A DNA stretch of 40,822 nucleotides, from contig CALKXV010000064.1 in assembly GCA_938005545.1 (NCBI GenBank), positions 1 through 40,822 of the forward strand, read 5' to 3'. Positions 8,975 through 18,665 of this stretch are shown here, one piece after another. This stretch comes from an uncultured Paracoccaceae bacterium. GTDB taxonomy: Bacteria > Pseudomonadota > Alphaproteobacteria > Rhodobacterales > Rhodobacteraceae. The position numbers and the translations under genes are program-made. The notes below the pieces were generated by a model. That model did not search any database, was not told where the DNA came from, and saw nothing but the letters and a program-made list of their open reading frames with translations. Positions within the stretch are counted from its first letter, which is position 1. Each line of letters opens with the position of its first letter.

Positions 8975-9445
8975 ATGCAGGCTGATGTAACAGACGAAGA
9001 CGGGAAGCTGCGGGTTCACCAACAGTTTTGCTTTGCACTTTACTCCGCCTCGCGCGCTGTGACCAAGGCTTATGGCGTTTTACTGGAGGAACTTGGGGTC
9101 ACCTATCCGCAATATGCAGCGCTGATGTTGTTGTGGGAACAGGACGGGATTCTCATCAGCGATATCGCGGCATCGTTAGAGCTGGATGGGGGCACCGCGA
9201 CCCCTCTGGTTCAACGCCTTGAAAAGCTGGGCCTCGTAACACGGGTGCGCTGCGACGAAGATGAAAGACGGGTACGTGTCTATTTGACGGACCAAGGCAA
9301 AGCGCTGTTTCACAAAGCCCTCGAGATACCTCACGGCCTTGGGGAAGCGACCGGGCTGGATGGGCCGACGGCGCATCGCATCGTCGATGAAATGCAGGAC
9401 ATCAAGACCAACATCACAAATTGGCTGTCAGACACCAAAAGATAG
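8975..9445 (+). CDS. MarR-family regulator, OhrR-like (organic peroxide sensor type)
   Basis: A 156-residue winged-helix regulator. The N-terminal QQFCFALYSASRAVTKAY block with Cys19, followed by LLEELGVTYPQYAALMLLWE, matches OhrR proteins, in which the equivalent cysteine senses organic hydroperoxide or hypochlorite. The recognition region ISDIAASLELDGGTATPLVQRLEKLGLVTR and the wing DEDERRVRVYLTDQG are intact. OhrR normally represses an adjacent ohr thiol peroxidase; no ohr gene is visible here, and the downstream genes are an alpha/beta hydrolase and a CMD-family protein. It may therefore respond to another electrophile or to hypochlorite. It begins with ATG; upstream TGGAAAAGA is a weak ribosome-binding site. 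Confidence 0.88.
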   Translation: MQADVTDEDGKLRVHQQFCFALYSASRAVTKAYGVLLEELGVTYPQYAALMLLWEQDGILISDIAASLELDGGTATPLVQRLEKLGLVTRVRCDEDERRVRVYLTDQGKALFHKALEIPHGLGEATGLDGPTAHRIVDEMQDIKTNITNWLSDTKR

Positions 9446-9485
9446 GCCGTGCAGTCGGGGGTCACGGTTTTGTGTAGAATTAAAT

Positions 9486-9525
9486 ATGGTGCACCATTTA
9501 TTTGTGTGCCAGTAACATGGTGCAT
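9486..9525. promoter_or_regulatory. Palindrome ATGGTGCACCAT plus a second half-site (candidate OhrR-like operator)
   Basis: ATGGTGCACCAT at 9486-9497 is a perfect 12-bp palindrome with AT-rich flanks. ATGGTGCAT at 9517-9525 repeats one arm on the same strand. Both lie in the 102-nt gap between the regulator gene and the hydrolase start, immediately before its ribosome-binding site (AAAGGA). The shared TGGTGCA upstream of the regulator gene supports a common operator motif; binding itself is inferred. Confidence 0.5.
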
Positions 9526-9547
9526 TTCATCTCCAAAGGAACTCCCG

Positions 9548-10312
9548 ATGTATATTCGCTCTCTCTTTCTTGGTGCCGTTGCCAGTGCCCTGGTTCTGCC
9601 AATGGCTGCGCTCGCTGAGTCCGCCAAAACCGTTGTGCTGGTTCATGGTGCTTTCGCTGACGGCTCTGCCTGGAACAAGGTCATCCCGCTTCTGCAAGAG
9701 GAAGGTCTGAAGACCATCGCGGTTCAGCTACCAATGACCTCGCTTGCCGATGACGTGGCATTTACACAGCGCGCCATTGACAATGCCGAGGGCGAGGTCG
9801 TCCTAGTCGGTCACTCTTGGGGTGGTGTCGTCATCACGGAAGCGGGCGCTGACGATCAAGTGGACTCTCTTGTGTACCTGTCCGCCTTCGCGCCCCTCGC
9901 AGGTGAGCACATCCATGATATCCTCGATGATGCCCACAAAACCCGCGGTATCCCCACCGTCGACGGCTTCAAGACGCCGATCGTTGACGAAAACAAATTC
10001 ATCCGCCTGTCCGAAGACACGATCATCGAATATTTCGCCCCCGACATCCCCCAGGCGGATGCAAAGCTGATCGCGGCATCTCAGGGCCGTCTGCATGCGG
10101 CCGCACTTGATCAAGCGCCCAGCGTTCAGGCGTGGGACGGAAAGCCATCCTGGTACATCGTCGCTGCGAATGACCAGATGATTGCCCCTGCCGTTCAACG
10201 TGAACAGGCCGAGCGGATCGGTGCCAACACGGTCGAAATCGCTGCAAGCCATGTGGGCATGCTCTCCAAGCCCGAAGATGTGGCGGGTGTGATCATCGAC
10301 GCCGCGAAGTAA
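9548..10312 (+). CDS. Exported alpha/beta hydrolase
   Basis: A 254-residue alpha/beta-hydrolase fold protein. A signal peptide (MYIRSLFLGAVASALVLPMAALAE) predicts export to the periplasm. The oxyanion region is VLVHGAFADGSAWNKV (HGAF at about 33-36), the nucleophile S90 lies in VGHSWGG, and the likely catalytic histidine is H235 in ASHVGMLSKPEDV. This is the esterase/EstC-like subgroup, whose members hydrolyse esters or amides; the substrate is unknown. The frame is open back to 9449, but the ATG at 9548 has AAAGGA 7 nt upstream and starts the signal peptide. The gene follows the OhrR-like regulator and is followed by an intrinsic terminator. Confidence 0.88.
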   Translation: MYIRSLFLGAVASALVLPMAALAESAKTVVLVHGAFADGSAWNKVIPLLQEEGLKTIAVQLPMTSLADDVAFTQRAIDNAEGEVVLVGHSWGGVVITEAGADDQVDSLVYLSAFAPLAGEHIHDILDDAHKTRGIPTVDGFKTPIVDENKFIRLSEDTIIEYFAPDIPQADAKLIAASQGRLHAAALDQAPSVQAWDGKPSWYIVAANDQMIAPAVQREQAERIGANTVEIAASHVGMLSKPEDVAGVIIDAAK

Positions 10313-10323
10313 AAACAAATCTG

Positions 10324-10358
10324 GCGCGCGCCCAAATACCGGCGCGCGCTTTCTCTTT
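10324..10358 (+). terminator. Rho-independent terminator after the hydrolase gene
   Basis: GCGCGCGCC (10324-10332) and GGCGCGCGC (10341-10349) form a 9-bp GC stem with an 8-nt loop, followed by TTTCTCTTT. It lies 12 nt after the stop codon. Confidence 0.7.
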
Positions 10359-10372
10359 CACAACCATTCTAC

Positions 10373-10954
10373 ATGGACAATAACACGACTAAATTCCCCT
10401 CTCACGATCTGCAGAGTGCCCCGGAAAGCTCCAAACCTTTGCTTGAGGCGAGCCAGAAGGCCTTTGGCCGTCTTCCCGGCCGTCACAAGGTGATGGCTGA
10501 AAGCCCACAGGTGCTGGAAGGCTACCAGGGTCTGCACAAGCTGTTCACCGATGCAGCATTTGACGCCGATGAGATGATCGTTGTCTGGCAGACCACCAAC
10601 GTAGAGCATGAATTCGACTACTGCGTTCCGGCCCATACCGGCATTGCAAAAATGATGAAGGTGTCCGACGAGATCACCCATGCATTGCGCAATGAAACGC
10701 CGCTGCCGACAGCCAAGCTCGAAGCGCTGCGCGTCTTTACGCTGCGTCTGCTGCGTGGGCGGGGCAATGTCACCAAGGCCCGGATGCAGGAGTTCTTTGC
10801 CGCAGGTTATGGCCATCGCGCCGTGTTGGATGTCATTCTCGGCCTCGCTCAGAAAACCATGTCAAACTACATCAACCATGTAGCTCAGACACCGCTGGAC
10901 GACGTTGTGAAACCATTGGTCTGGACACGCGGCAAAAGCCCCCTCGCCGCCTGA
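10373..10954 (+). CDS. Carboxymuconolactone decarboxylase-family protein with a single cysteine (AhpD-like fold)
   Basis: A 193-residue CMD/AhpD-family protein. The core motif is E80-F-D-Y-C84-V-P-A-H88. AhpD and most CMD-type reductases have E...C-x-x-C-x-x-x-H; here the first cysteine position is Phe81, so a CxxC disulfide cannot form. It is therefore unlikely to be an AhpC-recycling reductase and might instead use C84 alone or act non-redox. It lies between the hydrolase and the LysR gene, bracketed by two intrinsic terminators, and has no strong ribosome-binding site before its ATG. Proximity to the OhrR-like regulator hints at a stress role, but this is inference. Confidence 0.82.
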   Translation: MDNNTTKFPSHDLQSAPESSKPLLEASQKAFGRLPGRHKVMAESPQVLEGYQGLHKLFTDAAFDADEMIVVWQTTNVEHEFDYCVPAHTGIAKMMKVSDEITHALRNETPLPTAKLEALRVFTLRLLRGRGNVTKARMQEFFAAGYGHRAVLDVILGLAQKTMSNYINHVAQTPLDDVVKPLVWTRGKSPLAA

Positions 10955-10968
10955 CAGACCGAATTTGC

Positions 10969-11001
10969 AAAACGGGCCGGGCTGTTGTCCCGGCTCGTTT
11001 T
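10969..11001 (+). terminator. Rho-independent terminator after the CMD-family gene
   Basis: AAAACGGGCCGGG (10969-10981) pairs with CCCGGCTCGTTTT (10989-11001) over 13 positions with one mismatch and a 7-nt loop. The A and T tracts make it usable from either strand. Confidence 0.75.
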
Positions 11002-11099
11002 GTATTTTGGCTGTTATGCCAAATTGCACAAGATGCCCGGAGTGTTGTTTGTTCTTCTTTCTCTGCTAGCCTTTGGGAAAACCGCTAGGAAGCGCATTG

Positions 11100-12002
11100 A
11101 TGCCAAACCCTATGGCTGGACAGCACGACTACTTCCCGCGTTTTGGTGGGTTAAAATCTTTCTTTGCCGTGGCATCAACCGGTAGTGCAGTTCGGGCTGC
11201 AGAGCGGCTCAATGTGTCGGCGTCATCCATCAGCCATCAGGTCAAGGCGTTAGAGACCGAGTTGGGTGTGCGCCTGATCGAAAACCGCAAGGGCAAGCTG
11301 ATACTGACCCCGGATGGCGCAAGCTATTTTGACCAGATCAAAGGTCCGATGACACAAATTCTGCGGGCCACCGAAACGATCCGTTCGATGCCCGGGCGCA
11401 AGCGCGTCTCGCTCACCCTGACCCCGTCTTTCGCGGTGGGATGGCTGATGCCACGTTTGATTGATCTGGAACGTGTGCATCCCGATCTTGAGGTCAATCT
11501 GATCACAACAACCCGCGTCGTCGATCTGGCGCGGGAAAATGTGGATCTGGCAATCCGTCGTGGTTTCGGGGATTGGGACGGGTATATCGCGCAACCTCTC
11601 CTGGAAGAAGAGGCCGTACCTGTCGTTGCTCCTGGGTATTTTGAAGAGCATCTCAGCGAAAACCTTCAAGACAGTTTGCAAACATCCCGGGTGCTGGCCA
11701 ACACGACCGTTGAGAATGAATGGGATATCTGGTGCGCTGCACGTGAATTGAAAGCCCCGGATACAGAGGCGCGTTACAACCTCGAAACTTATGAGCTTAC
11801 AATTCAGGCCGCGCGCGACGGAATGGGCATCGCACTGGGGCGGAAACCGTTGATCGAGCCTTTGCTCGCCTCCGGTGAACTCGTCCAGCCTTTCCAGGTC
11901 TCCAATGTAGGGAACGCCTCCTATTTTGTGGTGCGGAATGACACCGCTTTGCGATCTGATGTGAAACGGCTCAATGACTGGCTTATTGCATATGCGGCAT
12001 GA
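11100..12002 (+). CDS. LysR-family transcriptional regulator (GcvA-like)
   Basis: About 300 residues. The N-terminal helix-turn-helix reads LKSFFAVASTGSAVRAAERLNVSASSISHQVKALETELGVRLIE, followed by the linker helix and a substrate-binding-like effector domain (RVSLTLTPSFAVGWLMPRLIDLERVHPDLEV onward). The SISHQVKALE recognition helix and the FAVGWLMPRL start are typical of the GcvA branch. The ATG at 11100 is preferred because AGGAAG lies 7 nt upstream; the frame is open to a TTG at 11073. It is followed in the same direction by the CoA-transferase, GST, GFA and nitrilase genes, which it may activate. The co-inducer is unknown. Confidence 0.9.
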   Translation: MPNPMAGQHDYFPRFGGLKSFFAVASTGSAVRAAERLNVSASSISHQVKALETELGVRLIENRKGKLILTPDGASYFDQIKGPMTQILRATETIRSMPGRKRVSLTLTPSFAVGWLMPRLIDLERVHPDLEVNLITTTRVVDLARENVDLAIRRGFGDWDGYIAQPLLEEEAVPVVAPGYFEEHLSENLQDSLQTSRVLANTTVENEWDIWCAARELKAPDTEARYNLETYELTIQAARDGMGIALGRKPLIEPLLASGELVQPFQVSNVGNASYFVVRNDTALRSDVKRLNDWLIAYAA

Positions 12003-12090
12003 ATATTTTTCATGTCTGGCTGAGTTTATTGCATTGGTTTCACTGCCAGCACTGCTCTAATTTTCTGTTTGACACACAGGAGCCCATCCC

Positions 12091-13269
12091 ATGGCAGAGC
12101 AAATCCCCGAGCACCAAGGCCCGTTGGCGGGCATTCGCGTCATTGATTTGACAACCGTCATTTCCGGCCCGATGTGTACCATGATGCTGGCGGATCAGGG
12201 CGCCGATGTCATCAAAATCGAACGTGCAGACGGCGATTACACCCGCCATCTCGCCACACGGCGCGGCGGGCATTCGGCGTCATACCTCAACAACAACCGC
12301 AACAAACGGTCCGTCGTCGTTGATCTGAAAAACCCCGAGGATACTGCGGCCTTAAAGCGTCTGATCGCAACGGCAGATGTATTTATTCAGAACTTCCGCC
12401 CCGGTGTCGCGGACAGGCTTGGGCTGAGCTATGAAACGCTGAGCGCGGAAAACCCCGGTTTGGTGCATATGTCCATTGCAGGTTTCGGGTTTGAGGGACC
12501 CTTGGCCAAAAAGCCGGTTTACGATCCTCTGATACAGGCCCTGTCGGCGTTGACGACTGTTCAGGGTGGCTCGGACGAGGAACGCCCGCGTCTGATCCGC
12601 ACCATTCTGCCCGATAAGCTGACGGCGGTTCAGGCCAGTCAGGCGATCACGGCAGCGTTGCTGTCGCGCACACGGACCGGCAAAGGGCAGAAAGTGACGC
12701 TGTCGATGCTGGACACGATCGCGGCCTTCCTTTGGGCATCCGACATGAACGGACATACCTTTGTGGGCGACGAGATGGAAAAGGAGGAGAGCCAGTCCTT
12801 CCATGATCTGATCTACAATGTGAAGGACGGATATCTCAGCATTTCCGTCATGCAGGACAAACATTGGGCCGCCTTGGCCCAAGCCACCGGTCGCCCCGAC
12901 ATTCTGGATGACCCGCGCTTTGTTACCCCCGAATTGCGCGAGATCAACCGCGAAGCGCGACTGGATCTGACACAGGACATTGTACGCGATATGGATCGTG
13001 ACACATTGCTCGCCGCCTTGGAGGCCGCCGATGTCCCCTGTGCTCCGGTTCTGACCCGGACCGAAATGCGACAGCATCCGCAAATGCAGGCCAATGGCAC
13101 CTTCATCGAATACGATCACCCGAAAGCCGGGCGTCTGCGCCAAACCCGGGCACCGGCAGTGTTTCATGGCACGCCACTGCCGCAAACCCGCCCGGCACCG
13201 GAATTGGGGGAACACACGCAGGAGCTTCTGGGCCCGTCACGACCCACCCAATTGGCGAGCGCGTCGTGA
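12091..13269 (+). CDS. CaiB/BaiF-type (class III) CoA-transferase
   Basis: A 392-residue family III CoA-transferase, which moves CoA between organic acids. The N-terminal GIRVIDLTTVISGPMCTMMLADQGADVIKIE is diagnostic, YLNNNRNKRSVVVDLK follows, and D145 in VYDPLIQAL aligns with the aspartate that forms the mixed anhydride in formyl-CoA transferase. CAGGAG lies 8 nt before the ATG. Its stop overlaps the GST start, so the two are coupled. In this cluster it could activate an acid released by the nitrilase, but the actual acid is unknown. Confidence 0.92.
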   Translation: MAEQIPEHQGPLAGIRVIDLTTVISGPMCTMMLADQGADVIKIERADGDYTRHLATRRGGHSASYLNNNRNKRSVVVDLKNPEDTAALKRLIATADVFIQNFRPGVADRLGLSYETLSAENPGLVHMSIAGFGFEGPLAKKPVYDPLIQALSALTTVQGGSDEERPRLIRTILPDKLTAVQASQAITAALLSRTRTGKGQKVTLSMLDTIAAFLWASDMNGHTFVGDEMEKEESQSFHDLIYNVKDGYLSISVMQDKHWAALAQATGRPDILDDPRFVTPELREINREARLDLTQDIVRDMDRDTLLAALEAADVPCAPVLTRTEMRQHPQMQANGTFIEYDHPKAGRLRQTRAPAVFHGTPLPQTRPAPELGEHTQELLGPSRPTQLASAS

Positions 13270-13964
13270 TGGATTTCTACTTTTCGCCGACCCCCAATGG
13301 CTGGAAAATCGCTATTATGCTGGCCGAAACGGGCCTTGCCCATCAGACAATTCTGGTGGACCTGACCAAAGGCGATCAACTGACGCCCCAGTTCCGGGCG
13401 ATGAACCCCAATGCCAAGATCCCGGTGATCGTGGACCATGAAGCGGGCATTGGTACAGCCCCCGTCAGCGTGTTTGAAAGCGGCGCGATCCTTTTGTATC
13501 TGGCCGAGAAAGCCGGCCGTTTCGGGCCGATAACCGCGCTGGAACGCAAGGAATACAATGAGTGGCTGTTTTGGCAGGCCGCCAATCAGGGGCCTATGGC
13601 AGGCCAACTAAGCCATTTTGTGAATTACGCCCCGAAAGATCAGGAGTACGCGCATGGGCGCTACAAAGGGGAGTTTGAACGTACGCTTGCCGTGCTGGAA
13701 ACCCGGTTGAGCCAGCGCGACTATATTTTTGACGACTATTCCATCGCGGATATGATGAGCTTTCCTTGGGCGTTCATCTCAAAACCGCTCGGTGTTTCTC
13801 TGGCCCCCTTCCCAAACGTTACAGCTTGGCGTCAGCGCATTAAATCCCGCCCCGCCGTGCAGGATGCGATCAATCTCTACAAGGACGCGCAATTTTCAAA
13901 AACGACGAATGCCCAACAGAACGCAGTGCTCTTCAACCAATCTGCGCAACACCTCATGTCCTGA
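13266..13964 (+). CDS. Glutathione S-transferase family protein (YfcG/Ure2p-like)
   Basis: A 232-residue two-domain GST. The thioredoxin-like domain (about 1-83) has YFSPTPNGWKIAIMLAETGL, the NPNAKIPVIVD cis-Pro loop and the glutathione-binding VFESGAILLYLAEKAG. The helical domain follows, with YDDYSIADMMSFPW near residue 160. The TPNGWK segment (position of the usual catalytic Tyr, Ser or Cys) is characteristic of YfcG-like disulfide-bond oxidoreductases. The start is GTG (overlap GTGA) or the ATG 3 nt later. Beside a GFA-family gene, it suggests handling of glutathione adducts. Confidence 0.9.
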   Translation: MMDFYFSPTPNGWKIAIMLAETGLAHQTILVDLTKGDQLTPQFRAMNPNAKIPVIVDHEAGIGTAPVSVFESGAILLYLAEKAGRFGPITALERKEYNEWLFWQAANQGPMAGQLSHFVNYAPKDQEYAHGRYKGEFERTLAVLETRLSQRDYIFDDYSIADMMSFPWAFISKPLGVSLAPFPNVTAWRQRIKSRPAVQDAINLYKDAQFSKTTNAQQNAVLFNQSAQHLMS

Positions 13965-13999
13965 AAGGGCACGAAAACCCAACAGCAAGGAGATCAAAA

Positions 14000-14413
14000 A
14001 TGCCAAAAATCGAAGGAAGCTGCCTGTGTGGTCAGGTCACCTATTCGTCCAGCTCTGAGGAGCCTGCAATGATGGTCGTCTGCCACTGCCCGGACTGCCA
14101 AAAACAAAGCGGGACGGCTTATTCCACGAATGTTCTGGTGCCGACATCCTCAATCCGTTTTGACGGAGACAGCCGCGGGCAATACGTCGTAAACGGAGAT
14201 TCCGGACAGCCCGTGACGCGAAATTTCTGCAAGAATTGCGGCTCCCCGCTCACGACCGAACTACCTGCCTTTGACAACCTGGCCGCCGTAAAAGCGGGCA
14301 CGCTTTCCGACAGCACATGGGTGAAACCTACGATGCAGATCTGGTGCGACAGCGCACAGCCTTGGGGCGCATTGGACGACTCCGTTGCGAAAGCACCCGC
14401 AAATCCGGGATAA
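14000..14413 (+). CDS. GFA/CENP-V domain protein (glutathione-dependent formaldehyde-activating enzyme family)
   Basis: A 137-residue zinc-binding beta-fold protein. The metal-ligand pairs are all present: GSCLCGQVTY, CHCPDCQKQSGT and NFCKNCGSPL. Founding members speed formation of S-hydroxymethylglutathione; many homologues have other unknown roles. The ribosome-binding site is AAGGAG, 8 nt before the ATG. Together with the upstream GST it suggests a glutathione-linked step in the operon; aldehyde chemistry is an inference. Confidence 0.92.
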   Translation: MPKIEGSCLCGQVTYSSSSEEPAMMVVCHCPDCQKQSGTAYSTNVLVPTSSIRFDGDSRGQYVVNGDSGQPVTRNFCKNCGSPLTTELPAFDNLAAVKAGTLSDSTWVKPTMQIWCDSAQPWGALDDSVAKAPANPG

Positions 14414-14501
14414 TACCCCGTAAAGTCAATTTCTGCGGCGCTTATCTGGTAATGCCGACAGAGCGCCGCAAAACAAAGAGCGGTCACGCAAGGATACGAT
14501 A

Positions 14502-15413
14502 TTGAAAATCGCAGTGGTACAGGCCGCACCGGTCTTTCTTGATCCGGATGCAAGCACGGACAAGCTTATCGAACGGCTGCGCGAGGCTGCGCGCAACGGG
14601 GCCTCGCTTGTTGCCTTTCCTGAGGTGTTCCTGTCTGGCTACCCGGTCTGGCTGCGCGCGCGCGATGTCGCGCATAATGACGAATTACTGAAAATCGGGC
14701 ATATAGAATACCTCAACTCTGCGGTTTCGACAGATGGCCCGCAGGTTGCGGCCATCGCCAAAGAGGCAAAGGCTCTTGGTGTGGCAGTCTATTTCGGTAT
14801 CGTCGAAAAATCTGGGTCCGGCGGATCGGTCTATGCGTCGCTTGTCACCATTCACCCGGATCAAGGTGTGGTCAACGTTCACCGTAAACTCAAACCGACC
14901 TTTCACGAACGTCTGATCTGGGCCGATGGCGACGGACACGGCCTGAACGTGCTGCCGTGGAACGGCGTTCGGGTTGGCGGCTTGAACTGTTACGAGAACT
15001 GGCAACCATTGGCGCGTCAGGCCTTGTATGAACAAGGTGAGCAGCTACATATCGCGACCTGGCCCGGCGATCTGGATGTGACGCAACACATCACCCAATT
15101 CATCGCGATGGAAGGCCGGATCTATGTCGCTTCAGCCTCTGGTCTGCTGCGCAGTTCCGATATCCCGAAGACGTTTCCACTGCACAAATACATCACCAAC
15201 TGTCGCGATGTCATAAATGACGGTGGTTCGATGATTGCGGCCCCAGATGGGTCTCTCATTGCGGGTCCGGTCGTGGGCGAAGAAGTGACGCTCTATGCGG
15301 ATATTGATACCGACAAAGTCATAGCCTCACATCTGAAACTCGACCCCGCCGGGCACTACAGTCGCCGCGATGTTCTGAGCCTTGTGCACAACAAAATGAG
15401 GTTAGACGGCTAG
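14502..15413 (+). CDS. Nitrilase (carbon-nitrogen hydrolase superfamily)
   Basis: A 303-residue enzyme of the nitrilase branch, which hydrolyses a nitrile to an acid and ammonia. The Glu-Lys-Cys triad is visible: E41 in AFPEVFLSGYPVW, Lys in HRKLKPTFHERLIWADGDG (K129/K131) and C163 in GGLNCYENWQPLARQAL. The KLKPT and ERxxWxxGDG context separates true nitrilases from amidases. It is somewhat short: many nitrilases run to 330-370 residues, and the C-terminal tail is missing. The start is TTG at 14502 with AAGGA 7 nt upstream. It is the last gene of the LysR-CaiB-GST-GFA-nitrilase set, separated by 88 nt from the GFA gene. Confidence 0.92.
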   Translation: MKIAVVQAAPVFLDPDASTDKLIERLREAARNGASLVAFPEVFLSGYPVWLRARDVAHNDELLKIGHIEYLNSAVSTDGPQVAAIAKEAKALGVAVYFGIVEKSGSGGSVYASLVTIHPDQGVVNVHRKLKPTFHERLIWADGDGHGLNVLPWNGVRVGGLNCYENWQPLARQALYEQGEQLHIATWPGDLDVTQHITQFIAMEGRIYVASASGLLRSSDIPKTFPLHKYITNCRDVINDGGSMIAAPDGSLIAGPVVGEEVTLYADIDTDKVIASHLKLDPAGHYSRRDVLSLVHNKMRLDG

Positions 15414-15992
15414 CGAAGAAAAAGCCCAAACTACCGGACGCCCCCGGCGCGGATTGGATGCCGCAGTACAAGCAGTACATCGAGGATGTCGAGACAATCG
15501 TTGTATCGCCCCACAAGGTGTATAGTGAAGGGTACGCCAGACCACCGCGACCTTGTTCAGACAGATGGCGAAAAAGCTTCAAACGAGCGCATCGCCGTAT
15601 GTTGTTCGCGCTCAAAAACAAGAAGGTTGGTGTTAGACCTTTGAGGGCAGAATGCCGTATCTTTTCTAAGTGCAGACGTTGGCGTGGATGCAGCGAAGGT
15701 CTGAAAAGTCCGGCAGACCAGTTGTCCACGCCGTAAATGCGCTTGTCACGCCGCCGCATGACCGCTTTAAGCGCAAAGCGGAAACGATGATTTATTGCTG
15801 CGTGCTCGCAGCACCTGTTCCTTCCTATGTTACGAAGCATGATTTCGCGCCGCAGACACAAGAGCGGTTGCTCGCTCAGCTTGCGGTCACTCTTCGATGA
15901 AGCGGATCGGATTGAAGGGCTGGCAATGCGGGTTTAGCCAAAAAAAGTGATTGCTCGGTTCACCTGACATGGCCCAGCGAACACTATAACTT
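15414..15992 (+). other. Gene-poor region
   Basis: Over these 579 nt, several open frames of 76-180 codons exist on both strands, but none has a ribosome-binding site, codon bias or recognisable motif, and they overlap one another. I see no RNA gene and no clear repeat. Taken with the truncated ABC exporter that follows, this looks like decayed DNA. Confidence 0.5.
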
Positions 15993-16328
15993 GTGAACAT
16001 ACAAATTCAGCAAAGGGCAAACTTTTCGCTGGGAAAAGCTTACGAGCGTATCACTCGGTTGTTTTTGAACGCTACTGACCCTTACGACCTGTCTGAAACT
16101 GTGCCTCATTCTCGGGTTTGGCCGTATCTCAAGTCGCACTATAGGCCGATGCGCGCTGTTCTGTTCGCATCAGTTCTGGTTACGGTTCTAGCCGCTAGCG
16201 TTGAGGTATGGTTGATCCAATTCGCCGGAAAAATCATCGGCAAGATGGTGGCAAGCTCACCATCAGAATTTTGGAATGAAGAAGGGCTGGCGGTCATGTT
16301 TCCAGATGGACGGTCCGTGTGGCTGTAG
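15993..16328 (+). pseudogene. N-terminal fragment of an ABC exporter (permease-ATPase type)
   Basis: Starting at GTG 15993, the translation LNATDPYDLSETVPHSRVWPYL, then SHYRPMRAVLFASVLVTVLAASVEVWLIQFAGKIIGKMV and SPSEFWNEEG, matches the start of Rhodobacteraceae MsbA-like ABC transporters (DPY...RVWPF...VEVWLI...GKIVD). The intact protein is about 600 residues with six membrane helices and an ATPase domain; here the match ends near residue 100, within helix 1-2, and a stop follows at 16326-16328. No Walker motifs occur downstream. The fragment is a remnant rather than a functional gene, although it might still be expressed. Confidence 0.7.
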
Positions 16329-16631
16329 AACTCCGCCAGATGGTCACGAAAGCTGCTCACGTCGACAAAACAATCAATCAAACGAAACAGACGTTCTTGT
16401 AGGACATGATCCTAAAGCGAAAACTCATAGTTCAGCGCTGCTTGCTCTTGCCGCGTCTGCCCCGGCATCGCAGATCTTCCCTACAGAACGACCTGCATCA
16501 GCAGTTCAGGCCTTGATTAAGGAAGAGGCTTTCAACAAAATATGCGCGTTTCGACGGTTATATCGGATGGGAATGTGGCAGTCCGAATGATCAGAGAGTG
16601 TTAGATTGCTTTTTTGAGGTAATATCCCGAA
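16329..16631 (+). other. Noncoding or decayed stretch after the ABC fragment
   Basis: A different plus frame stays open from about 16317 to 16402 (reading VELRQMVTKAAHVDKTINQT before a stop), and another frame reads SALLALAASAPASQIFP near 16430. Neither could be identified. This could be the 3' end of an unrelated gene joined by deletion, but nothing here can be named. Confidence 0.4.
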
Positions 16632-16892
16632 ATGAGACTTTTCCGCCCAACGTTCACAATTCTTATTGGCATAGCCATTCTTCTTTGTGGCTTTGCATAC
16701 GACATATTTTTTGTAGGGATTCCTTATCAAGACCCAACGCCAGAGGTGTACGCAAGTTGGCTATTCCATGGAAGAATCGCCACAACAACAAGGGTCATAG
16801 GGGTAACGATTGTCGCAGCTTCGGTGTTGTGGATCGTGTTCCGTCGGATCAATTCGACGTCGCGTAGGCGAGATGGAGACAGCGTCGGATAA
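16632..16892 (+). CDS. Small hypothetical membrane protein
   Basis: An 86-residue protein with two hydrophobic segments, about 9-28 (TILIGIAILLCGFAYDIFFV) and 55-70 (VIGVTIVAASVLWIVF), and a basic C-terminus (RRINSTSRRR). GAGG lies 12 nt before the ATG, a loose but usable spacing. No family is recognised. It sits between a decayed region and groEL; if real, it is an inner-membrane protein with both ends on the same side. Confidence 0.5.
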   Translation: MRLFRPTFTILIGIAILLCGFAYDIFFVGIPYQDPTPEVYASWLFHGRIATTTRVIGVTIVAASVLWIVFRRINSTSRRRDGDSVG

Positions 16893-16927
16893 TCCAAATG
16901 GGATGTTACTTTGTCCCGCCTCGCAAA

Positions 16928-16956
16928 CAAAAAAGGGCGCCCGATTGGACGCCCTT
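16928..16956 (-). terminator. Rho-independent terminator of groEL
   Basis: On the minus strand, AAGGGCGTCC, loop AATC and GGGCGCCCTT form a 10-bp stem with one G-T pair, followed by TTTTTTG. It starts about 27 nt after the groEL stop. Confidence 0.8.
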
Positions 16957-16982
16957 TCTTAAATCATTCGAAACAGCGATGC

Positions 16983-18653
<1,671 letters not shown>

Positions 18654-18665
18654 TTAAAAGCGCGC

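Noticed and set aside
15319..15861. A 180-codon minus-strand ORF
   Set aside because: It overlaps the end of the nitrilase gene, has no start context and shows no recognisable motif.
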